NCBI GenBank assembly: GCA_002383405.1
Contig: DFYS01000172.1
Span: 23,313-37,982, forward strand
From: Moorella sp. UBA4076
GTDB taxonomy: Bacteria; Bacillota; DSM-521; Neomoorellales; Neomoorellaceae
Reading direction: 5' to 3'
Length of the DNA stretch: 14,670 nt
Shown here: piece by piece, positions 1 to 7,170 of the stretch
How the letters are laid out: each line of letters starts with the position of its first letter
Numbering within the stretch: position 1 is the stretch's first letter
Notes under the pieces: generated by a model
The model's input: the letters and a program-made list of their open reading frames with translations, nothing else
The model's database searches: none
What the model was told of the DNA's origin: nothing
Position numbers and translations under genes: made by a program

Positions 1-71
1 GTACAGTAGCGCAGGCGGAACGCTACTTTCATGGTAGTTACAATGAAACCACTTCTTGGAGGATGACGTTG

Positions 72-2891
72 ATGGCTGCCCAATCGGGAGTTGGCCGCGG
101 TTACCTGGCGCTGGTGCTCCATGCCCATTTGCCCTTTGTCCATAACCGGGAGCCCCATATCAGCCTGGAAGAAAAATGGCTCTTTGAAGCGCTGACGGAG
201 TCCTACCTGCCCCTCATCTTGAGCTGGGAGGAGCTGGCCGGCGCGGGGCTGGACTTCCGCCTGACGCTATCCCTATCGCCTACCCTCATCAGCATGCTGC
301 TCGACCCGGCCCTGGGGGAGCGTTACGGTCGTTATCTCGATAACCAGCAAGAGCTGGCTGCTCGGGAAGTGGAGCGGACCGGGGCGGATGCGGTTTTTAA
401 TCCCCTGGCGGAATTCTACCGCCAGCGTCTGGCAACGATTGACCGCGCCTTTCGGGAGAGCTACCAGGGGGACGTGCTGGCGCCTTTAAAGCGGCTGCGG
501 GAACAGGGTCACCTGGAATTGATAACTACCGCCGCCACCCATGGCTACCTGCCGTTAATGCTGACTGATACCGCCCGGCGCGCCCAGGTACGGGCGGGGC
601 TGGATCTTTTCGGTACGGCGATGGGTTTTACCCCGGACGGCCTCTGGCTGCCGGAATGTAGTTATGCCCCCGGGATGGAAAAAATTCTCCGGAGCGAAGG
701 GATTAAATATTTCCTGGTCGCCAGCCATGGCATGTTAAATGCCACCCCGGCGGTAACTACGGCTGTCTATGCGCCGCTAAAGGTGGGGGGCGTAGCGGTT
801 TTCGGCCGCGACTGGGAGACCTCGCACCAGGTGTGGAGCCGGGCTGAGGGTTATCCGGGCGATGCGGCGTACCGTGAGTTCTACCGCGATATCGGTTATG
901 ACCTCGACGAAAATTATCTGGCGCCCTATCTGGTAGGTGGTATCCGGGGCGATACCGGGTTTAAGTATTACCGCATTACCGGCAAAACCGAGGCTAAAGA
1001 GCCCTATGACTACCGCGCCGCCAGGGAAAAGGCGCGGCAACACGCCCGCGACTTTATCGCCAACCGGGAAAAACAGCTGGCCTATTGGACCGATAAGACT
1101 CCGGATAAACCAATTGTGGTCGCGCCTTACGACGCCGAGCTCTTTGGTCACTGGTGGTTTGAAGGACCGGACTGGCTGGCTGAGGTGCTGCGCCTGGCGG
1201 CCGCAAGTCAGGTCAGGCTGACTACACCGGCGGCTTACCTGGAGGCGTACCCACCCCGCCAGGAGGTCACCATGGGTCCTTCCAGCTGGGGGGAAGGGGG
1301 ATACAACCGCGTCTGGTTGAACCCGGCCAACGACTGGCTTTACCCCTACCTCCACCGGGCCGAGAAAACGATGCTCAAACTGGCGGCTGCCGCCCCCGAC
1401 CCCCCGCCCGGTTCCCTTCCGGAGCGCGCTTTAAACCAGGCAGCGCGGGAATTGCTCCTGGCGCAGAGCAGTGACTGGCCCTTTATCCTCACTACCGGGA
1501 CGACGGTGGGCTATGCCGAGCGCCGCCTGCGGGAACACATGGAGGCCTGTTTCAAGTTATACCATGATTATGAACACAACTGTCTGGACGAGGATTTGCT
1601 GGCGCGCCTGGAGGCGGAGGATAATATTTTCCCCCGCCTGGATTTCCGTCTTTACCGGCCGGCGGCGCCGGGAGTAACCGGCCGGCCTGCGGTTCATAAT
1701 AAAAGCGGGCCGGCCATCCTGATGCTCAGTTGGGAGTTTCCGCCCCACCATGTCGGCGGCTTGGGCATCCACGTTCGCGATTTAAGTCAGGCCCTGGTCC
1801 GTCAGGGGATGGAGGTGCACGTCCTGACCCGGGCTCCGGAGGGCCGGGGCTTGACAACCATGCAGGAGGGTGTATACCTCCATTACGTGCCGACCTACCA
1901 GCAACCGGGGACGGAGATCGATTTCCTCTCCTGGGTGCTGCAGTTAAACCTGGCCCTGGTAGATGCCGGCCGGGAGGTGCTGGCCGCTTATCCCGGGCGG
2001 CGGTGGCTGCTGCACGCCCACGACTGGCTGGTCGCCTATGCCGCCCGCGAACTCCAGGATGCGGTGGCGGCGCCCCTGGCAGCCACCATCCACGCTACCG
2101 AAGCCGGCCGTAACCACGGCCTCTACAACCAGGTGCAGCAGGCTATTAATCATATTGAAGCGGGTTTGGTAAACGGGGCCGATCAGTTAATCTGCTGCAG
2201 CCGCTACATGGAAGAAGAAATCCGGCGTCTCTTCCGGCCGCGAGCGAACATCGTGGTGATTCCTAACGGCGTCCGGCCCGTACCACCGGTTTCCCCGGCG
2301 CGGGACAGCCAGACCATCCTCTTTGTCGGCCGCCTGGTGGTGGAGAAGGGCGTCCAGGTCCTCCTGGCGGCGCTGAACCGGCTGCAGCACCTGTACCCGG
2401 CAGCCAGGTTGGTGGTCGCCGGGGCCGGGCCCTATGCCGGGGAGCTGCAAGCCCTGGCTGCCAGTCTGGGCCTGGCCGGCCGGGTCGAGTTTACCGGTTT
2501 TGTTTCCGAGGAGGCCCGCAACCAGCTCCTGGCCCGGGCGCGGGTGGCCGTTTTCCCCAGCCTTTATGAACCCTTCGGTATTGTCGCCCTGGAAGCCATG
2601 GCCGCCGGGGTGCCGGTGATTGTGTCCCGGACGGGCGGCCTGGCTGAGGTGGTGGAAGATAACCAAACCGGCCTGGCCTTTAACCCTGGCGATGTCGCCG
2701 GCCTGGAGCGCTGCCTGGTGACCATTTTCCAGAACCCCGACCTGGCCGCCGCGATGGGAAGTAACGCTCGCGCCCGCGTTTACCGGGATTATACCTGGGA
2801 GGCTGTGGCGCGGCAAACCCGGGCGCTCTACCAGGATATGCTGCGCAATGAGAAACCGGAAATGGGAGGCGGGCGGCGGAAAGCCGGTTAA
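72..2891 (+). CDS. GH57 1,4-alpha-glucan branching enzyme fused to GT4 glycosyltransferase (glycogen synthase-like)
   Basis: This is a two-enzyme fusion for glycogen-type alpha-glucan synthesis in the cytoplasm. Residues 1 to about 530 are a GH57/DUF1957 branching enzyme. They carry HAHLPF near residue 17, WLPEC with the expected nucleophile E195, APYDAELFGHWW with the expected acid/base D354, the SSWGEGG motif, and the usual helical end closing in DNIFPRLDFRLYRP. After a linker of roughly 15 residues, a GT4 GT-B domain runs from about residue 548 to the end: WEFPPHHVGGLGIHV, HAHDW, IPNGV, FVGRLVVEKG, and the E-x7-E pair E833/E841. GT4 members of this kind transfer glucose from a nucleotide sugar; donor and acceptor are inferred. 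I chose ATG 72 because GGAGG at 58-62 lies 9 nt upstream; ATG 63 would abut the SD and TTG 69 is the alternative. The frame stays open to base 3, so an upstream extension is not formally excluded. The last ~12 residues are low-complexity and probably not part of the fold. Confidence 0.93.
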   Translation: MAAQSGVGRGYLALVLHAHLPFVHNREPHISLEEKWLFEALTESYLPLILSWEELAGAGLDFRLTLSLSPTLISMLLDPALGERYGRYLDNQQELAAREVERTGADAVFNPLAEFYRQRLATIDRAFRESYQGDVLAPLKRLREQGHLELITTAATHGYLPLMLTDTARRAQVRAGLDLFGTAMGFTPDGLWLPECSYAPGMEKILRSEGIKYFLVASHGMLNATPAVTTAVYAPLKVGGVAVFGRDWETSHQVWSRAEGYPGDAAYREFYRDIGYDLDENYLAPYLVGGIRGDTGFKYYRITGKTEAKEPYDYRAAREKARQHARDFIANREKQLAYWTDKTPDKPIVVAPYDAELFGHWWFEGPDWLAEVLRLAAASQVRLTTPAAYLEAYPPRQEVTMGPSSWGEGGYNRVWLNPANDWLYPYLHRAEKTMLKLAAAAPDPPPGSLPERALNQAARELLLAQSSDWPFILTTGTTVGYAERRLREHMEACFKLYHDYEHNCLDEDLLARLEAEDNIFPRLDFRLYRPAAPGVTGRPAVHNKSGPAILMLSWEFPPHHVGGLGIHVRDLSQALVRQGMEVHVLTRAPEGRGLTTMQEGVYLHYVPTYQQPGTEIDFLSWVLQLNLALVDAGREVLAAYPGRRWLLHAHDWLVAYAARELQDAVAAPLAATIHATEAGRNHGLYNQVQQAINHIEAGLVNGADQLICCSRYMEEEIRRLFRPRANIVVIPNGVRPVPPVSPARDSQTILFVGRLVVEKGVQVLLAALNRLQHLYPAARLVVAGAGPYAGELQALAASLGLAGRVEFTGFVSEEARNQLLARARVAVFPSLYEPFGIVALEAMAAGVPVIVSRTGGLAEVVEDNQTGLAFNPGDVAGLERCLVTIFQNPDLAAAMGSNARARVYRDYTWEAVARQTRALYQDMLRNEKPEMGGGRRKAG

Positions 2892-2897
2892 AACCAG

Positions 2898-2924
2898 CCC
2901 CTCCCCCATCTCCCCTCCCCCATC
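2898..2924. repeat. Two 13-nt C-rich direct repeats, G-quadruplex-capable on the minus strand
   Basis: CCCCTCCCCCATC occurs at 2898-2910 and 2912-2924 (14-nt period), in the gap between the GH57-GT4 stop and the phosphorylase SD. On the minus strand this reads as G5-A-G4-AGAT-G5-A-G4, which meets the usual G-quadruplex pattern with short loops. The G-rich coding end just upstream (about 2864-2879) could instead pair with the C-rich tract in the mRNA. The minus-strand sequence can also be read as purine heptads like those at 11032 and 14608. Confidence 0.75.
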
Positions 2925-2950
2925 GCAAATAATAGACAGGAGAGAAGAAG

Positions 2951-5512
2951 ATGCCTTCACCGCATATATTTTTCGTCCGTCCCGTTTTACCGGAAAAACT
3001 CCTCCCGCTGCGGGAACTGGCCACCGACCTTTACTGGCCGCGCTATCCGGAAACAGCAGCCCTTTTCCGTGACCTGGACCCCGAGCTCTGGGAAAAGGCC
3101 GGCCATAACCCCGTTCTTTTGCTGCGGCTGTTACCGGAAGCCAGGCTCCAGGCTGCCGCTGCCGACACTATTTATATCGCCCGGCTGGAACAGGTATGGC
3201 AGCAATACCGCGCCGGCCTGGAGACCCCTTTAAACGGCGGCAGCATCCCCGGGCTGGGGGACGACCAGGTGATTGCCTATTTTTCTGCAGAGTTCGGCCT
3301 CAGCGAGGCCCTGCCCATCTATGCCGGCGGTCTGGGTTTCCTGGCCGGCGACCACTTGAAGTCAGCCAGCGACCTGGGCCTGCCTCTGGTAGGGGTGGGT
3401 ATCCTCTACCGCGAGGGTTACTTCCACCAGCACCTCGACCGCCAGGGCCGGCAAGAGGAGGTCTATCCGTATAACGATTTCTACCACCTGCCCCTGGAAC
3501 TGCAATTACAGGCCGGCGGTTCACCGCTGACCGTAGCGGTGGAATTCCCGGACCCGGACCGTCTGGTGCAAATACAGGTGTGGCGGGCGCGGGTGGGGCG
3601 CCTTAACCTTTACTTACTGGATAGCGATTGCCCCGGCAACCGCGGCGCGGACCGCCTGATAACCGACCGTCTTTACGGCGGTGACCTGGAAAAACGCATT
3701 CAGCAGGAGATCCTGCTGGGCATCGGCGGGGTGCGCGCCCTGGCCGCGTGCAAAATTAACGCCGCCATCTTTCACCTCAATGAGGGTCATTCGGCTTTCC
3801 TGGGCCTGGAGCGGATGCGGCAGCTGCAGCAACGGTACGGCCTCGACCTGGCGGCAGCGCGGGAGCTGGCCACCGCCAGCAACATTTTTACCACCCACAC
3901 CCCGGTAGCAGCCGGTATCGATGTCTTCCCTCTTTATCTTATAGATAAGTATTTTACCGCCTATTACCAGTCCCTGGGCCTGTCCCGCCAGGAATTCCTG
4001 GCCCTGGGGCGCCAGGATGCCAATAACCAGCAGGAACCCTTCAACATGGCCGTCCTCGCCCTGCACCTGGCGGCCCACGCCAACGGTGTCAGCCAGCTGC
4101 ACGGCTGGACAGCACGCCGCATGTGGCAGGCGGTCTGGCCGGAGGTACCGCTGGACGAAATTCCTGTCGCCGCCATTACCAACGGCGTCCATACCACCTC
4201 CTGGGTAGGGGCGAAAATGGCCGCCCTCTACGACCGCTACCTGGGAAGGGCCTGGCGGGAGAATCCAGCGGCAGCGGATAACTGGGCCGGGGTGAAAGGG
4301 ATACCGGCGCGAGAGCTGTGGCAGGCGCATGAAGAACAGCAGCAGGAGCTGCTGGCTTTTGCCCGGGGGCAGCTGGCAGACCAGCTGCGCCAATGGGGGG
4401 CCGGCCCGCGGGAGATTGCCGCCCAGGCCGGGATGCTGGACCCCGGGGTATTGACCATCGGTTTTGCCCGCCGCTTTGCCGCCTATAAACGGCCGACCCT
4501 GCTCCTCAAGGATGCGGAACGATTGCGCCGGCTCCTGACGGACCCGCGGCGCCCGGTCCAGATTATCTACGCCGGTAAGGCCCACCCCCGCGATGAACAG
4601 GGCAAACAGCTCATCCAGGAGATCGCCTCCTTTGCCAGAGGGGAAGCCGGCCGCGGCCGCCTGATCTTCCTGGAGGATTACGACCTGGAGATCGCCCGCC
4701 ACCTGGTCCAGGGGGTCGACGTCTGGCTGGGTAACCCGCGACGGCCCCTGGAGGCCAGCAGCACCAGCGGCATGAAGGCGGTTTTAAACGGGGCTCTCCA
4801 TGCCAGCACCCTGGATGGATGGTGGGCCGAAGCCTGGACCCCTGCTGCCGGCTGGGCGATCGGTTCCGGTGCGGTTTATGAGAACGTTGACTATCAGGAC
4901 GCCGTCGAGGGCGAGGCGCTTTATAACCTGCTCGAGCAGGAGATTATACCCCTCTTTTATGAGCGTGACGCCGGCGGATTGCCGGCGGGGTGGGTGGAGA
5001 TGATGAAAAGGTCCATCCAGGCCTACGCGCCGGTATTCAGTACCCAGCGCATGGTGATGGAATACAGCCAGCGCTTTTACGGGCCGGCAGCCAGGTCTTA
5101 TCAGCGCCTGCTGGCCGGGAACCAGGAGCAACTTAAGGAGCTGGCCGGCTGGCGCAGCCGCATCCGGAGCGGCTGGCCGGCCGTGAGGATTGAAGGGGTG
5201 GAGGATGACCGGCAGGGCGAGATGGCCGTGGGCGACCGCCTCAAGGTCCGGGCACAGGTTTTTCTAAGCTCGCTGCAGCCAGGTGATGTGACGGTTGAAC
5301 TCTATTACGGCGCGGTGAATGCCGGCGGGGAAATTGTGGCCGGGGAGAGGGCAACCTTAAGCGAGTACCAGGACCAGGGTGGCGGCAGGTATCTGTACAG
5401 CGGCACCATCACCTGCCGCCTGGGGGGACGTCAGGGTTACAACCTGCGCGTACTGCCGCACCATGAAGAGCAGGTTCATCCCTACCAGAGCGGTCTGATT
5501 TTGTGGGGCTGA
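2951..5512 (+). CDS. glgP: Alpha-glucan (glycogen/maltodextrin) phosphorylase, GT35
   Basis: This enzyme phosphorolyses alpha-1,4-glucan to glucose-1-phosphate using pyridoxal phosphate. At 853 aa it fits the bacterial/archaeal 'distant' phosphorylase branch. An N-terminal DUF3417-like segment (residues ~15-100, with LDPELWEKAGHNPV) precedes the GT35 core. Core motifs are AEFGLSEALPIYAGGLG, the phosphate-site YKR at 512-514 in RRFAAYKRP, and the PLP-lysine region EASSTSGMKAVLNGAL with K609. The last ~130 residues look like the beta-rich C-terminal domain of this branch. AGGAG at 2938-2942 is 8 nt before the ATG, which supports the start. It lies 59 nt downstream of the GH57-GT4 gene and 33 nt upstream of the CBS gene, so the three are probably co-transcribed. 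Degradation and synthesis in one operon implies control at protein level, not only by transcription. Confidence 0.95.
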   Translation: MPSPHIFFVRPVLPEKLLPLRELATDLYWPRYPETAALFRDLDPELWEKAGHNPVLLLRLLPEARLQAAAADTIYIARLEQVWQQYRAGLETPLNGGSIPGLGDDQVIAYFSAEFGLSEALPIYAGGLGFLAGDHLKSASDLGLPLVGVGILYREGYFHQHLDRQGRQEEVYPYNDFYHLPLELQLQAGGSPLTVAVEFPDPDRLVQIQVWRARVGRLNLYLLDSDCPGNRGADRLITDRLYGGDLEKRIQQEILLGIGGVRALAACKINAAIFHLNEGHSAFLGLERMRQLQQRYGLDLAAARELATASNIFTTHTPVAAGIDVFPLYLIDKYFTAYYQSLGLSRQEFLALGRQDANNQQEPFNMAVLALHLAAHANGVSQLHGWTARRMWQAVWPEVPLDEIPVAAITNGVHTTSWVGAKMAALYDRYLGRAWRENPAAADNWAGVKGIPARELWQAHEEQQQELLAFARGQLADQLRQWGAGPREIAAQAGMLDPGVLTIGFARRFAAYKRPTLLLKDAERLRRLLTDPRRPVQIIYAGKAHPRDEQGKQLIQEIASFARGEAGRGRLIFLEDYDLEIARHLVQGVDVWLGNPRRPLEASSTSGMKAVLNGALHASTLDGWWAEAWTPAAGWAIGSGAVYENVDYQDAVEGEALYNLLEQEIIPLFYERDAGGLPAGWVEMMKRSIQAYAPVFSTQRMVMEYSQRFYGPAARSYQRLLAGNQEQLKELAGWRSRIRSGWPAVRIEGVEDDRQGEMAVGDRLKVRAQVFLSSLQPGDVTVELYYGAVNAGGEIVAGERATLSEYQDQGGGRYLYSGTITCRLGGRQGYNLRVLPHHEEQVHPYQSGLILWG

Positions 5513-5545
5513 AGGATTTTAAAAAAAGGAAAGGGGGTCACTGTT

Positions 5546-5899
5546 TTGCTGGCCAGGGATATCATGACCACCAACGTGATTACTATTGCCCCGACGGCCA
5601 GGATCTATGAATTGACCAGGTTGCTGGCCGAGCATCACATCAGCGGCGTACCGGTCTGTGAAGACGACCAGGTGGTGGGCATCGTCAGCGAAGCAGACCT
5701 GCTGGCGATGACCAACGGCCACCGGGTAGGGGACATTATGAGCCCGGAGGTCATCGGTGTCGACGCCGAAGAACCGGTGGAGAAGGTAGCCGCCGTCCTG
5801 CACGAAAAAGGGATCAAAAGGGTGCCGGTCTGCAGCAACGGCCGCCTGGTGGGGATCATCAGCCGGGCCGACATTGTCGCCGCCATGGCCCGCAGATGA
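5546..5899 (+). CDS. Tandem CBS-domain protein (putative adenine-nucleotide sensor)
   Basis: A 117-aa protein made of one CBS pair (Bateman module) and nothing else. CBS1 spans about residues 3-52 (ARDIMTTNVITIAP ... HHISGVPV ... VVGIVSEADLL). CBS2 spans about 58-115 (VGDIMSPEVIGVDA ... GIKRVPV ... LVGIISRADIV). The paired G(I/V)(V/I)S-x-A-D motifs are typical of the nucleotide-binding site; CBS pairs commonly bind AMP, ATP or S-adenosyl compounds. No catalytic or DNA-binding domain is attached, so it would act by binding a partner. The start is TTG 5546, with the G-rich SD in AAAGGGGGT (5531-5538) about 8 nt upstream; no ATG fits. Its position 33 nt after glgP suggests, as inference, energy-charge control of glycogen enzymes. 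A generic CBS protein that is only co-transcribed remains possible. Confidence 0.9.
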   Translation: MLARDIMTTNVITIAPTARIYELTRLLAEHHISGVPVCEDDQVVGIVSEADLLAMTNGHRVGDIMSPEVIGVDAEEPVEKVAAVLHEKGIKRVPVCSNGRLVGIISRADIVAAMARR

Positions 5900-5906
5900 A
5901 GGACGG

Positions 5907-6035
5907 ATGCGAGTATTGACGGCGCCTCGCTGGTATACCCGGCGGGCCGGCCCGGCGCTGTTGCCGTTTATTAACACCAGGATAGACGTCGATGTTGCCC
6001 CGGCAGCAACAGCGGAAGGATGCAAACAGTAAAAC
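5907..6035 (+). CDS. Possible 42-codon ORF between the CBS gene and the terminator
   Basis: An ATG lies 8 nt after the CBS stop and opens a 42-codon frame that ends 8 nt before the terminator hairpin at 6044. Codon use resembles the neighbours (GC-rich third positions). The product starts MRVLTAPRWYTRR, is basic at the N-terminus, and has no motif I recognise. The upstream AAGGA is only 3 nt from the ATG, too close for a good SD. It could be a real small gene closing the operon, or a chance frame in the trailer. Confidence 0.25.
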
Positions 6036-6043
6036 AGGTAGCG

Positions 6044-6073
6044 AAAGGGCTTCCCGTAAAGGAAGCCCTTTAA
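6044..6073 (+). terminator. Terminator of the glycogen/CBS operon
   Basis: A perfect 11-bp stem pairs 6044-6054 (AAAGGGCTTCC) with 6061-6071 (GGAAGCCCTTT), around the 6-nt loop CGTAAA. Only a short T run follows (TTTAA), so termination may be weak. It is the first strong hairpin after the CBS gene. Confidence 0.65.
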
Positions 6074-6259
6074 TGATCCGTAACTCTTCAGGCCACCGCC
6101 GTCTAAGCCGCTCTACGCGCTACTTGCAGTCAGGGCACGGGCCTCGCCAGCCATCGTACCGGCTTTCCCGTCTATTACTATCAGGCTGTCTGGCGGCCGG
6201 GCTGAGCAGTTACAAAACAGGCAGCGCCAAAAGGGCAATAGGGTCCAGCAACAGTAACC
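6074..6259. other. Convergent intergenic spacer without a supported gene
   Basis: This stretch lies between the plus-strand operon terminator and the minus-strand tRNA terminator. I see no supported gene. Open frames exist on both strands (for example a minus frame ending at 6113), but the longest minus frames run through the tRNA, which argues against them being genes. The 11-mer AAGCCCTTTAA borders the broader region at 6063-6073 and 6344-6354. Confidence 0.5.
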
Positions 6260-6287
6260 AAAAAGAAAACCAGCCTCTGACAGAGGC
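6260..6287 (-). terminator. Rho-independent terminator of tRNA-Leu (minus strand)
   Basis: Read on the minus strand, GCCTCT-GTC-AGAGGC (6287 down to 6273) forms a 6-bp GC-rich hairpin. TGG and then TTTTCTTTTT (6269-6260) follow. It lies about 70 nt downstream of the tRNA 3' end, in the right orientation for that transcript. The stem is short but the T tract is convincing. Confidence 0.7.
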
Positions 6288-6315
6288 CAGCCAGGCCATA
6301 GAAACGTGATGCTTG

Positions 6316-6340
6316 CGGTTTGTTTGCGGGGGACAAACCG
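6316..6340 (-). other. Hairpin in the tRNA-Leu 3' trailer
   Basis: CGGTTTGT (6316-6323) and ACAAACCG (6333-6340) form a perfect 8-bp inverted repeat with a 9-nt loop, about 20 nt beyond the encoded CCA. No T tract follows it on the minus strand, so it is more likely a structure in the tRNA trailer (3' processing or stability) than a terminator. Its role is inferred. Confidence 0.4.
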
Positions 6341-6359
6341 GCAAAGCCCTTTAAAACAC

Positions 6360-6446
6360 TGGTGCCGAAGGCGGGGGTCGAACCCGCACGGCCTTGCGGC
6401 CACTGGATTTTGAGTCCAGCGCGTCTGCCAGTTCCACCACTTCGGC
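6360..6446 (-). tRNA. tRNA-Leu (anticodon CAA, reads UUG)
   Basis: A full class II tRNA fold is visible on the minus strand. The acceptor stem is GCCGAAG/CTTCGGC. The D arm contains AACTGGCAGA. The anticodon stem CTGGA/TCCAG holds the loop CTCAAAA, giving anticodon CAA (plus-strand 6410-6412). The long variable arm is TGGCC-GCAA-GGCCG, as expected for leucine. The T arm is GCGGG-TTCGACC-CCCGC. Discriminator A is followed by an encoded CCA. It is a single tRNA with its own promoter and terminator, opposite in direction to all the protein genes. Confidence 0.97.
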
Positions 6447-6459
6447 GCATTGCTAAATC

Positions 6460-6488
6460 ATTTTAACATAGACCGCATCTTCTGGCAA
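6460..6488 (-). promoter_or_regulatory. Sigma-A type promoter of tRNA-Leu
   Basis: On the minus strand, TTGCCA (6488-6483) and TAAAAT (6465-6460) are separated by exactly 17 nt. The predicted start at about 6453 leaves a short 5' leader of about 7 nt before the tRNA, typical of tRNA genes. Confidence 0.8.
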
Positions 6489-6552
6489 GACCCGAAAGGA
6501 GATACGCTAGCGATGGCGAATTAGTAAAGGAACTGGAAGGTGGTTGGCGGCT

Positions 6553-7170
6553 TTGATTCCGGACGAGGAATTACTGGCCCGCAGCCAGAAGGGCGATATG
6601 GAGGCCTTTACCATCCTGGTGGAGCGCTACCAGAAGATGCTTTATACCATTGCTTTCCGTTTCCTGGGCAACCCGGAGGATGCCGGCGATGCCGCCCAGG
6701 AGGCCCTGGTGCGCGCTTTCAAGAACCTGCCCGGCTTCCGCGGCCAGTGTTCCTTTAAAACCTGGCTGCAACATATTATCGCCAATATCTGCCGCGATGC
6801 CCTGCGGCGTATGAGCCGGCGGCCCACCCTTTCTCTGGACAGCCTGCGGGAGATCGAAGGAGCGCCCTGGGAATTGGCCGCCGAAGAGGAAGTCACCTCA
6901 CCGGAAGAGGTCTTTCTGGCCAGGGAAGGCGAGGACCATATCCATCAATTGATCCAGGCCCTCACCCCGGAATACCGGCTGGTGGTCATCATGAGGGACC
7001 TGCAGGGCTTCAGCTACGAGGAGATAGCCACCAGCCTGGGTTGTTCCATCGGCACGGTTAAATCCCGCCTGAGCCGGGCACGACAGTTTTTACGCCGGCA
7101 TTTAATCCGGGAGCGGGAACATTTGACGCTCAAAAACGTCTATATAAACAAAGGGGGTGAGGGGCAATGA
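6553..7170 (+). CDS. ECF RNA polymerase sigma factor (SigW-like)
   Basis: A group IV (extracytoplasmic function) sigma factor of 205 aa that would redirect RNA polymerase to a stress or envelope regulon. Region 2 covers about residues 18-85: LVERYQKMLYTIAFRFLG, then DAGDAAQEALVRAF and the GQCSFKTWLQHIIANICRD segment. Region 4 has the helix-turn-helix at ~155-176 (YEEIATSLGCSIGTVKSRLSRA). An acidic linker of about 45 residues joins them; no region 3 is seen. I prefer TTG 6553, because the SD GGAAGGTGG (6535-6543) would be 9 nt away and the protein then begins MIPDEELLARSQKGD, as such factors usually do. The in-frame TTG 6544 directly abuts the SD. The stop overlaps the anti-sigma start as ATGA, implying coupled translation. 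I found no clear promoter in the short gap to the divergent tRNA gene. Confidence 0.93.
   Translation: MIPDEELLARSQKGDMEAFTILVERYQKMLYTIAFRFLGNPEDAGDAAQEALVRAFKNLPGFRGQCSFKTWLQHIIANICRDALRRMSRRPTLSLDSLREIEGAPWELAAEEEVTSPEEVFLAREGEDHIHQLIQALTPEYRLVVIMRDLQGFSYEEIATSLGCSIGTVKSRLSRARQFLRRHLIREREHLTLKNVYINKGGEGQ

Noticed and set aside
777..1355. Long minus-strand open frame opposite the GH57 domain
   Set aside because: Shadow of a GC-rich gene; no SD, no motifs, and the plus-strand frame has all the catalytic motifs.
3614..4702. 362-codon minus-strand frame opposite glgP
   Set aside because: Antisense artefact of GC-rich codons; composition is Gly/Gln-rich without domains, and glgP is unambiguous.
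5519..6025. Minus-strand 168-codon frame covering the CBS gene
   Set aside because: It lies almost wholly antisense to the CBS domains and lacks a promoter or SD.
5992..6309. Plus-strand 105-codon frame beginning before the operon terminator
   Set aside because: It runs through both the plus-strand terminator hairpin and the tRNA terminator region; composition is unlike a protein.
6113..6450. Two minus-strand frames running through the tRNA and spacer (6113-6403 and 6181-6450)
   Set aside because: Both translate part of the tRNA-Leu gene and its terminator, so they are not genes as drawn; only a possible decayed fragment near 6113-6190 is kept as a low-interest note.
6489..6552. Possible ECF-type promoter (GGAAC at 6529) for the sigma gene
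   Set aside because: GGAAC overlaps the ribosome-binding region, leaving no room for a -10 element and leader before the start codon.
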